Source of the DNA: JBFFSQ01 sp041572275
GTDB lineage: Bacteria > Pseudomonadota > Gammaproteobacteria > SZUA-229
Direction of reading: 5' to 3'
Assembly: GCA_041572275.1 (NCBI GenBank)
Contig: JBFFSQ010000163.1
Span: forward strand, 1-6,700
Length of the DNA stretch: 6,700 nucleotides
Shown here: positions 1-5,850 of the stretch, in pieces
Position numbering within the stretch: position 1 is the stretch's first letter
How the letters are laid out: each line of letters begins with the position of its first letter
The notes under the pieces: model-generated
What the model saw: the letters and a program-made list of their open reading frames with translations, nothing else
Told to the model about the DNA's origin: nothing
The model's database searches: none
Made by a program: the position numbers and the translations under genes

Positions 1-20
1 CTTGGCTTCAGTGTTTTTCT

Positions 21-206
21 TGTCATCCCGAACATAGTGAGGGATCTTAAAATAAGTAGCACAGATGTCAGGCCTGAAGCATAAGATCCTTCGGTAATTG
101 CTCCTCGACTTTGTCTCCTAAGTCGTTCTACCTCCTGCATCCTTGCAGTCGTGCATTACCCTACTACCTACGACCATGTAGGCATCGGCTATCGCTCAGG
201 ATGACA
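21..206. mobile_element. MITE-like palindromic intergenic element
   Basis: The ends are inverted copies: TGTCATCC at 21-28 and GGATGACA at 199-206 match perfectly, and the match continues imperfectly to about 13 bp (21-33/194-206). Inside is a second inverted pair, GGATCTTA (42-49) with TAAGATCC (82-89), enclosing the perfect palindrome TCAGGCCTGA (68-77). The right half holds three further small hairpins: CGACTT/AAGTCG (106-111/120-125), CTGCA/TGCAG (135-139/144-148) and CCTAC/GTAGG (167-171/178-182). There is no ORF. From memory, ends of the type TGTCATCCTGAG with GGATCTT nearby recur in many bacterial genomes as non-autonomous repeats. No target-site duplication is clear, so mobility is inferred only. 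Confidence 0.5.
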
Positions 207-281
207 GGTGGAAGGTTGCTCATTGTTATGAGGCGGTAATTGGGGAAGATCAAATATAAGCGACTTACAAGATGCCATTAT

Positions 282-335
282 TTGCATATTTCATGGATAT
301 TAGGCGAATTACAGTTTATTTCTTGCATATTCATG
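282..335. repeat. Spaced direct repeat TTGCATATT(T)CATG
   Basis: TTGCATATTTCATG at 282-295 recurs as TTGCATATTCATG at 323-335, differing by one T in a run. The copies start 41 bp apart, close to four helical turns, so a protein bound to both would sit on the same face of the DNA. It could equally be a chance AT-rich match. No gene starts directly downstream. Confidence 0.4.
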
Positions 336-360
336 AAATTTTACGGTTATGATGTTGACC

Positions 361-416
361 ATCAACCATCAACCATCAACCATCAACCATCAACCATCAA
401 CCATCAACCATCAACC
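361..416. repeat. Perfect heptamer tandem array, 8 copies of ATCAACC
   Basis: Eight identical back-to-back copies of ATCAACC fill 361-416 without a mismatch. On the other strand the unit reads GGTTGAT, or GTTGATG in the phase shared with the other arrays in this window. Just upstream, 345-358 reads GGTTATGATGTTGA, an imperfect inverted version of two units, so the array may have a short opposing arm. Perfect identity suggests recent copy-number change by strand slippage. It lies about 400 bp before the porin start and is not inside a gene. Confidence 0.9.
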
Positions 417-480
417 ATTTTTTGATATATATCTAGTTTTGAAGAGTTAATAAAAATTCTTTTTAAATCAGTCGCTTAAC

Positions 481-514
481 TTCGTTGATTTTCGTTTGTT
501 TTCGTTCATTTTCA
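481..514 (+). promoter_or_regulatory. Three tandem 10-bp repeats TTCGTTNNTT, possible activator site
   Basis: TTCGTTGATT, TTCGTTTGTT and TTCGTTCATT occupy 481-490, 491-500 and 501-510, followed by a partial fourth copy starting TTCAT at 511. The exact 10-bp spacing puts each copy on the same DNA face. OmpR-family response regulators are known to bind tandem 10-bp half-sites upstream of porin genes, so such a site is a reasonable inference here, although the bases do not match the E. coli OmpR consensus as I remember it. The repeats end about 15 bp before a possible -10 at 529-534 (TAATAG). Confidence 0.45.
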
Positions 515-522
515 TATTATTG

Positions 523-539
523 TCACATTAATAGTGTGA
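523..539. promoter_or_regulatory. 17-bp near-palindrome, candidate operator at porin promoter
   Basis: TCACATTAATAGTGTGA has perfect arms TCACA and TGTGA, and seven of its eight symmetric pairs match. Its centre contains TAATAG, a possible -10 hexamer, with TTCATT (505-510) as a poor -35 at 18 bp spacing. The arm order is the reverse of a CRP site (TGTGA then TCACA), so I do not call it CRP. A repressor overlapping the promoter would fit, but the promoter itself is weakly supported. Confidence 0.4.
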
Positions 540-676
540 GTATCACGCCTGTGTGGACAGACATGTCAGGACATTGGTTCGTGTGAAGAGGTTGTTTGAC
601 GGTTTGAAATAACCAGAGTCGGAACTGGAAACGCCGGCGTATATGTCATAGCGCGGTTGATAAAACCAGATACCGG

Positions 677-717
677 CCTCTTTGCAATGCGGAACTTTGG
701 AACAGGGAGGTTTTTTT
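677..717 (+). terminator. Terminator-like hairpin in the porin leader (possible attenuator)
   Basis: CCTCTTTG (677-684) can pair with CAGGGAGG (703-710) over eight positions, two of them G-U, and the stem is followed at once by seven Ts (711-717). The 18-nt loop is long for a classic intrinsic terminator, so strength is uncertain. It lies 95 bp before the porin ATG on the same strand. It could end a small upstream transcript or act as an attenuator for the porin. The upstream stem 633-637/673-677 shares base 677 with it, so the two are nearly exclusive. Confidence 0.4.
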
Positions 718-765
718 ATTGTGTTCTGGCGCGATGGTCGGCACGCTCAAAGAAATTAAACATAA

Positions 766-779
766 CTATAAGCTTATAG
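766..779. promoter_or_regulatory. 14-bp perfect palindrome before the porin start
   Basis: CTATAAGCTTATAG is its own reverse complement and ends 33 bp before the porin ATG. It could be an operator, a small mRNA hairpin near the ribosome binding site, or chance in an AT-rich leader. TATAAG within it resembles a -10 hexamer, but no -35 element stands 16-18 bp upstream. Confidence 0.4.
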
Positions 780-800
780 AAACAAAAGAAGATAAAACCT

Positions 801-805
801 AGGAG
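801..805 (+). promoter_or_regulatory. Porin ribosome binding site
   Basis: AGGAG lies seven bases before the ATG at 813. This is near-ideal spacing and fixes the porin start. Confidence 0.85.
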
Positions 806-812
806 TCTTTGT

Positions 813-1799
813 ATGAATAAACGTTTATTAGCCATTGCTATCGCAGCAGGACTGGCATCACCTTTTGCGGCCTATGCAGGGGCTGAAGTGTTTGGTGTTG
901 CGCATGTTTCTTTAAATCAGGTCGATGTGGGCACGACCGATGGTGAGCTGGATTTTACCAGTAACAAATCTCACTTTGGCATCAAGGGCTCAGAAGACAT
1001 GGGTGATGGCATGAGTGCGATCTATATGGCCTCCTGGCAGGTGGATTACACGGATAACACAGCCACGGGCTCAGATACTGATCTGCTGGTCTATGATCGC
1101 TGGTTAGGTCTGAAAGGCGGCTTCGGTACAGTTAAATTCGGTACTATGGCATCAAACTACAAGCAGACCGCTAAAATTGTTGATCCATTCTGGAGTACCC
1201 GTGCGGAACAACGTGGCATTTCAGGCGTGGCAGCACCCGCCTTGTTAAATGGAATTGGTGTTGACCGCAGTCGTATTACCAATGCAGTGCAGTACATGTC
1301 CAACAACATGAATGGTCTGACTTTCGTGGCCAATGTGACAATGGATGGTGATGCATCTGGTGATAACAACATTGGTCTGGGTGCGCGTTATAAAGGCAAG
1401 AACTTCCAGGTGTTCTTTGACTACCTGAGTCTTGATGTGGTACCTACTACTCCTCCTCCGACAATTAACGCAGGTGAAACTGCGATGAAAATCGGTGGCT
1501 CTTACACCATGGGCGGTACCACGGTGGCTCTGGCAGTTGAAAACACCGAGGACCTGTTGGGTGCTGATTACAACCAGTTCAGTGTGACGCATAAACTGAC
1601 AGAGAAAGGTACGCTGGCACTGAGTTATGGCACGGCCTCACCTACGGCTGCTAATACTGACAAATCAACCTATGTTCTGGGTTACAAGCACAAAATGAGC
1701 AAGCAAACTTCAAGTTATGCGGCTTATATGGATTCGAGCAATGACGTGGCTTCAACTGAAGTGAGCGGTTTCTCGTTCGGTCTTGTGCATAAGTTCTAA
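813..1799 (+). CDS. Gram-negative outer-membrane porin (Porin_4 type)
   Basis: The 328-residue product is a beta-barrel porin that would sit in the outer membrane as a passive channel for small hydrophilic solutes. Residues 1-22 form a Sec signal peptide: basic MNKR, a hydrophobic Leu/Ala/Ile core, and a cleavage site after AYA, leaving about 306 mature residues. The rest is typical of the family: alternating polar and aromatic strands, the early motif FGIKGSEDMGDGMSAIY, the strand-turn YDRWLGLKGGFGTVKFGT, Gly/Asn-rich loops, and a last strand ending in Phe (GFSFGLVHKF), the signal for BAM-dependent insertion. Length fits the general-porin family. One loop carries a Pro/Thr-rich stretch (VPTTPPPT, near residue 210). 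Substrate preference cannot be read from sequence. It is monocistronic, with a strong terminator after it and a long upstream control region. Confidence 0.93.
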   Translation: MNKRLLAIAIAAGLASPFAAYAGAEVFGVAHVSLNQVDVGTTDGELDFTSNKSHFGIKGSEDMGDGMSAIYMASWQVDYTDNTATGSDTDLLVYDRWLGLKGGFGTVKFGTMASNYKQTAKIVDPFWSTRAEQRGISGVAAPALLNGIGVDRSRITNAVQYMSNNMNGLTFVANVTMDGDASGDNNIGLGARYKGKNFQVFFDYLSLDVVPTTPPPTINAGETAMKIGGSYTMGGTTVALAVENTEDLLGADYNQFSVTHKLTEKGTLALSYGTASPTAANTDKSTYVLGYKHKMSKQTSSYAAYMDSSNDVASTEVSGFSFGLVHKF

Positions 1800-1810
1800 G
1801 TTCTAAGTTT
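1790..1810. repeat. Heptamer triplet spanning the porin stop codon
   Basis: TAAGTTC, TAAGTTC and TAAGTTT follow one another. The first TTC encodes the terminal Phe and the second TAA (1797-1799) is the stop. Gain or loss of a whole unit would leave the protein unchanged, because every unit supplies Lys-Phe followed by an in-frame TAA. In the phase of the other arrays the unit reads GTTCTAA (GTT at 1793, 1800 and 1807). Confidence 0.75.
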
Positions 1811-1826
1811 ATTTGAGCTGTAATTG

Positions 1827-1854
1827 AAAAACGGGGCTTTGGTCCCGTTTTTTT
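1827..1854 (+). terminator. Rho-independent terminator of the porin gene
   Basis: ACGGGGC (1831-1837) pairs with GTCCCGT (1842-1848), including one G-U pair, around a TTTG loop. The stem is extended by A-T pairs from 1827 and followed by a run of Ts to 1854. It starts 28 bp after the porin stop, has a GC-rich core and a T tract, and is the clearest terminator in the window. Confidence 0.93.
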
Positions 1855-1873
1855 GGAGAAAGGAATTTTGATC

Positions 1874-1937
1874 GTTAATGGTTAATAGTTGATTGTTTAG
1901 GCCGATAACCATTAACTATTAACTTCTAACTAATAAC
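1874..1937. repeat. Inverted degenerate heptamer array
   Basis: The left arm is four units beginning GTT at 1874, 1881, 1888 and 1895 (GTTAATG, GTTAATA, GTTGATT, GTTTAGG). The right arm is five units ending AAC at 1909, 1916, 1923, 1930 and 1937. Spacing is exactly 7 bp throughout although the other four bases vary. As RNA or single-stranded DNA, 1874-1890 can pair with 1907-1923 with one A-C mismatch and one G-U. The array lies between the porin terminator and the next promoter, and its right arm covers the expected -35 position of that promoter. Confidence 0.8.
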
Positions 1938-1951
1938 TATTTCCTACTCTA

Positions 1952-1960
1952 TGCTAAAAT
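1952..1960 (+). promoter_or_regulatory. Extended -10 promoter for the oxidoreductase gene
   Basis: TGCTAAAAT combines the extended -10 element TGN with TAAAAT, one base from the TATAAT consensus. The -35 position (about 1932-1937) holds AATAAC from the heptamer array, a poor match, which is tolerable for extended -10 promoters. The start point would be near 1967, leaving a leader of about 30 nt that includes the small inverted repeat CTGCTTTGCAG (1963-1973). Confidence 0.5.
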
Positions 1961-1995
1961 GCCTGCTTTGCAGACATCCAACGCGCCCTGATTGA

Positions 1996-4900
1996 ATGAC
2001 AGCCTCGACCACCCCCCGCATCCGCGAAATACCCTATAACTATACCTCGTTTTCTGATCGCGAAATTATTATCCGTTTTCTGGGTGAATCTACCTGGGAC
2101 ATCATTAATGAGCTGAGAGGTTCGCGGCGGACCGGTCATTCTGCCCGTATGTTGTTTGAAGTGCTGGGTGATATGTGGGTAGTGACTCGCAACCCGTTTA
2201 TTCAGGATGATTTGCTGGAAAATCGCCGGCGCCGTAAGTTATTGATCGATGCGCTCAATCACCGTATTGATCAGATCGTGGCCCGTGCCAATGGTAATAC
2301 GCTGGCGCTGGAGCTAGCGAATAAGGCCAGTGCTGCCGTGCGTGACTTTTCGGCCTGGTTCGACACGCAGAATGCATTGCGTGGCAAAGCCCTACGCTTA
2401 CTCGGTCGGGTAACGCGAAAGGATAACATCGATTTCAGCGGCCTGGCCCGTGTTTCCCATGTGACCGATGCCACTGACTGGCGTGTTGAATTCCCCTTTG
2501 TGGTGTTAACGCCCGATTCTGAGGATGAAATCCCGGCCATGGTGCGGGTTTGTGTCGAGTTGGGCATGACCATCATTGCTCGTGGTGGTGGCACCGGCTA
2601 TACCGGTGGTGCGGTGCCTCTGTATGAAAATACCGTGGTGATCAATACCGAGAAGCTGGAGCAGATGTGGCCGGTAGAGATGCGGCAGATACCGGGGCTG
2701 AATTTTACCGTACCGACGGTTCGTGTGGAGGCTGGCGTTATTACGCGGCGGGTTTCAGAGCAGGCTGAAGGCAGTGGTTACGTGTTTGCAGTGGACCCCA
2801 CCTCGCAGGATGCTTCCACTATCGGCGGTAATATCGCCATGAATGCCGGTGGCAAGAAGGCGGTGATGTGGGGCACGACACTGGATAATCTGGTGTCCTG
2901 GCGCATGGTGACGGCCGATGGCAACTGGATGGATGTGGAGCGCATCAATCACAATCTAGGGAAGATTCATGATCAGGAAGAAGTGGAATTCCGCGTCAGT
3001 CGTTATGATTCGAAAAAGAAAGTCATCATTGGTCAGCCGGAAACGCTGACTTTTCCCGGCAGTGCTCTGCGCAAGCAGGGTTTGGGTAAGGATGTAACCG
3101 ACAAATTCCTGGGTGGTCTGCCCGGCGTGCAGAAAGAAGGTTGTGATGGCCTGATCACATCGGCTACATTCCTGCTGCATACCATGCCGGAATATATTCG
3201 TACCGTTTGCCTGGAATTTTACGGTAATGATTTAGGTGAATCAGTACCAGCGATTGTCGAGGTGAAGGATTATCTGGATCAGCATAGTGGTGTCATGCTG
3301 TCGGGGCTTGAGCATCTGGATGACCGTTATATCCGTGCAGTTAAATACAGTCCTAAGGCGGCTCGGCAGGAGTCTCCGAAGATGCTGCTGGTGGCCGATA
3401 TCGTCGGTAATACAGAAAATGCGGTGGCAGAAGCTGCCTCACACGTGGTACGACTCGCCAATGCCCGTAATGCGGAAGGCTTTATTGCTGTTAGCCCAGA
3501 AGCTCGTCAGCGCTTCTGGAGTGAGCGTAGCCGCACAGCCGCTATCGCAGCGCATACTAATGCCTTCAAGATCAATGAAGACGTGGTGATTCCACTGGAT
3601 CGTCTGGCGGAGTATTCCGAGGGTGTTGAGCGCATTAATATCGAGCAGTCCATCGCTAACAAATTGCGGATGCTGGCGGCGATTGACGAGTGCCTGGATC
3701 GCTGCGAGGCAGAGCAACCCCAGCATGATGACCCGGAAACCCGTGAGTTGATGGCTTCCCGGTTTAATGCATCCAGGGAGATGATCGGCAATACCCGTGA
3801 GCGCTGGCAGCGTCTGTTGCAAAATCTGGATGCGGATATAGTGCATCATGGTGAGGTTCTGCTGAGTGCAGAACAGGAGCAGGTGCAGGCCGGTGATAGC
3901 GTGTTGCGCTCGATCATGTGTAAGCAGGTGCGCATTTCCTATCGCCAGGAAATTGAGCAGCCGCTGAAACAGTTGTTCAGGGGGCACGATAATCTGTCGG
4001 TGAATCAGAAGTTGGATGCCATTCATGATGAGGTTCTATCCAGTCGTCTGTTTGTGGCGCTACATATGCATGCCGGCGATGGTAATGTGCATACCAATAT
4101 TCCCGTTAATTCCAATGACTATGCGATGATGCAGGAAGCTGATCGTATTGTGGATCGCATCATGGATATGGCGGTGGAGCTTGGCGGCGTTATCTCCGGT
4201 GAGCATGGCATTGGTATCACCAAATTCCAGTATCTGGATCAGCGCACCATCGAGGCATTTGAGGGGTATAAACAGAAAGCAGATCCCCATGGTAGCTTCA
4301 ATCGCGGCAAATTACTCACCGGCACCGGTGGTTTGGAACGAGCCTATACGCCTTCTCTGCGTCTGTTGAAGCAGGAGGCCATCATTCTGGAAGAAAGTGA
4401 GCTGGGTGAGCTGAATGATGCAGTGGCGCATTGTTTACGCTGTGGTAAATGTAAGCCGAAATGCAGCACTCATGTGCCGAGTGCCAATCTGTTGTATTCA
4501 CCACGTAATAAAATTCTAGCCTCGGGCCTGATTACAGAAGCCTTCTTGTATGAAGAGCAAACTCGACGCGGTATTTCAGTACGGCATTTTGATGAAATGA
4601 ATGATGTGGCCGATCACTGCACCATTTGTCACCGTTGCCTGAGTCCCTGTCCGGTGGATATCGATTTTGGTGATGTCACCATCAAGATGCGGCACATCCT
4701 GAAGTCTCAGGGGCAACGCCGGAGCCATATTGGCACCCGACTGTCGATGGCCTTCCTGAATGTGACCGATGCTGGTGCCGTGAACCTGTTACGACTGGGC
4801 TTGATTCGTCTGGGATACAAAGGTCAACGTTTTGCACGGAGCCTGTTGAAACTGATTCCAGGTATCATGAATAAATCGAAACGGCCGTCAGCGACCAATG

Positions 4901-5844
4901 GCAAACCGGACGTGAAGGAGCAGGTTATCCAGTTCTTCAGCAAGCCGATGCCGGCCGATGTGCCAGCTAAGCCTATGCGTGCTTTGCTGGGCGTTGAAGA
5001 TGAGAAAACGGTGCCAATTTTGCGTGATCCGAAGAAGACGGACACTGAGAGTGAGGCGGTGTTTTATTTTCCCGGTTGTGGTTCTGAGCGGCTGTTTAGT
5101 CAGGTAGGTCTGGGTACTATGGCCTGGCTGTATGAGCTGGGTATCCAGACGGTGTTGCCGCCGGGATACTTATGCTGTGGTTACCCTCAGACCTCGGCTG
5201 GTGACATTGAGAAAGGGCATCAGATTACCACCAGTAACCGGGTGCTGTTCCATCGCATGGCGAATACGCTAAATTACCTGGATATTAAAACCGTGATTGT
5301 GTCCTGTGGTACCTGTATGGACCAGTTGCTGAAGTATCAGTTTGAGCAGATTTTTCCGGGTTGTCGCCTGCTGGATATCCATGAGTACCTGATGGAAAAG
5401 GGAGTGAGTATGGATGGTGTCGGTGGTACACAATATTTATACCACGATCCCTGTCATACCCCAATGAAGTTACATAACCCAGTCAAGGTGGCCACCAGCC
5501 TGATGGGTAAAGAGGTTGCATTATCAGATCGCTGTTGTGGTGAGTCAGGTACTTTTGCTATCTCACGACCCGATATTGCCTCACAGGTTAAATTCCGTAA
5601 GGAGAAGGAGCTCAAAAAAGGGATCAAGCAGCTGAGTGGTCATGAGAAGGTGCTATCCAATAAGGTCAAGATGTTAACGTCCTGTCCGTCCTGTCAGCAG
5701 GGGCTGATGCGTTATAAGGAAGATACCGGCCTGGAAGTGGATTATATTGTAGTGGAACTGGCGAAACACAAACTTGGTAAAGATTGGCAGAAGCAGTTTA
5801 TCAAGTCAGTTAAAGACGGTGGTCTAGAAAAGGTGTTGTTGTAA
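1996..5844 (+). CDS. DUF3683-type FAD/iron-sulfur D-2-hydroxyacid dehydrogenase-like protein
   Basis: This 1282-residue soluble flavoprotein probably oxidises a D-2-hydroxyacid at FAD and passes electrons through iron-sulfur centres to the respiratory chain; the substrate is inferred from family. Residues 1 to about 130 match the DUF3683 start as I recall it (IREIPYNYTSFSDREIIIRFLGE). FAD_binding_4 follows (RGGGTGYTGG 196-205, TIGGNIAMNAGG 275-286). The FAD-oxidase C domain contains KINEDVVIP (525-533), HMHAGDGNVH (690-699) and GGVISGEHGIG (730-740). Two 4Fe-4S ligand sets follow (C813/816/819/823 and C875/878/881/885), then two CCG domains (C1028, CC1060-1061, C1104/C1107; and C1153, CC1180-1181, C1230/C1233), all intact. 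Between 552 and 689 the C domain carries a helical, charged insertion. It is like GlcD and GlcF fused; E. coli YdiJ is similar but shorter. In-frame TGA directly precedes the ATG and the next Met is residue 52, so this start is favoured although no Shine-Dalgarno is clear. Confidence 0.9.
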   Translation: MTASTTPRIREIPYNYTSFSDREIIIRFLGESTWDIINELRGSRRTGHSARMLFEVLGDMWVVTRNPFIQDDLLENRRRRKLLIDALNHRIDQIVARANGNTLALELANKASAAVRDFSAWFDTQNALRGKALRLLGRVTRKDNIDFSGLARVSHVTDATDWRVEFPFVVLTPDSEDEIPAMVRVCVELGMTIIARGGGTGYTGGAVPLYENTVVINTEKLEQMWPVEMRQIPGLNFTVPTVRVEAGVITRRVSEQAEGSGYVFAVDPTSQDASTIGGNIAMNAGGKKAVMWGTTLDNLVSWRMVTADGNWMDVERINHNLGKIHDQEEVEFRVSRYDSKKKVIIGQPETLTFPGSALRKQGLGKDVTDKFLGGLPGVQKEGCDGLITSATFLLHTMPEYIRTVCLEFYGNDLGESVPAIVEVKDYLDQHSGVMLSGLEHLDDRYIRAVKYSPKAARQESPKMLLVADIVGNTENAVAEAASHVVRLANARNAEGFIAVSPEARQRFWSERSRTAAIAAHTNAFKINEDVVIPLDRLAEYSEGVERINIEQSIANKLRMLAAIDECLDRCEAEQPQHDDPETRELMASRFNASREMIGNTRERWQRLLQNLDADIVHHGEVLLSAEQEQVQAGDSVLRSIMCKQVRISYRQEIEQPLKQLFRGHDNLSVNQKLDAIHDEVLSSRLFVALHMHAGDGNVHTNIPVNSNDYAMMQEADRIVDRIMDMAVELGGVISGEHGIGITKFQYLDQRTIEAFEGYKQKADPHGSFNRGKLLTGTGGLERAYTPSLRLLKQEAIILEESELGELNDAVAHCLRCGKCKPKCSTHVPSANLLYSPRNKILASGLITEAFLYEEQTRRGISVRHFDEMNDVADHCTICHRCLSPCPVDIDFGDVTIKMRHILKSQGQRRSHIGTRLSMAFLNVTDAGAVNLLRLGLIRLGYKGQRFARSLLKLIPGIMNKSKRPSATNGKPDVKEQVIQFFSKPMPADVPAKPMRALLGVEDEKTVPILRDPKKTDTESEAVFYFPGCGSERLFSQVGLGTMAWLYELGIQTVLPPGYLCCGYPQTSAGDIEKGHQITTSNRVLFHRMANTLNYLDIKTVIVSCGTCMDQLLKYQFEQIFPGCRLLDIHEYLMEKGVSMDGVGGTQYLYHDPCHTPMKLHNPVKVATSLMGKEVALSDRCCGESGTFAISRPDIASQVKFRKEKELKKGIKQLSGHEKVLSNKVKMLTSCPSCQQGLMRYKEDTGLEVDYIVVELAKHKLGKDWQKQFIKSVKDGGLEKVLL

Positions 5845-5850
5845 AAGAAA

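Larger units (their letters stand above)
207..480. other. AT-rich intergenic stretch without a credible gene
   Basis: This stretch separates the MITE-like element from the porin control region. The only open frame (240-425) has its last third made of the heptamer repeat read as a 7-residue peptide period, and it has no convincing ribosome binding site, so I do not call it. The stretch contains a direct repeat (282-295 and 323-335) and the heptamer array listed separately. I see no tRNA or other known RNA in it. Confidence 0.6.
540..812 (+). other. Probable long structured 5' leader of the porin gene
   Basis: If transcription starts near 540, the porin mRNA has a leader of roughly 270 nt. This part is less AT-rich than the DNA before it and carries several potential structures: GACATGTC (560-567), the palindrome ACGCCGGCGT (631-640), and a stem GCCGG/CCGGC (633-637/673-677) continued by TAT/ATA, enclosing a hairpin GGTT/AACC (655-658/664-667). 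A terminator-like hairpin follows at 677-717. I recognise no named riboswitch or small RNA. Alternatively 540-717 is a separate small RNA and the porin has its own promoter downstream, although no good -35/-10 pair is visible there. Confidence 0.35.

Noticed and set aside
361..416. CRISPR array
   Set aside because: The repeat unit is 7 bp with no spacers and no cas genes nearby, so it is a simple tandem repeat.
240..425. 61-codon open frame ending in a repeated seven-residue peptide
   Set aside because: The last third is the heptamer array read in frame (three units give seven codons), there is no convincing ribosome binding site, and the rest shows no protein-like pattern.
523..539. CRP/FNR-type binding site
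   Set aside because: The arms are in the order TCACA then TGTGA, the reverse of TGTGA-N6-TCACA, so the match is only superficial.
1157..1592. Minus-strand frames opposite the porin gene
   Set aside because: They overlap a clear porin with a signal peptide and complete barrel pattern, and show no motif or start signal of their own.
3439..4026. 195-codon frame on the minus strand inside the oxidoreductase gene
   Set aside because: It lies wholly opposite conserved flavoprotein coding sequence, has no motifs, and is explained by codon use on the plus strand.
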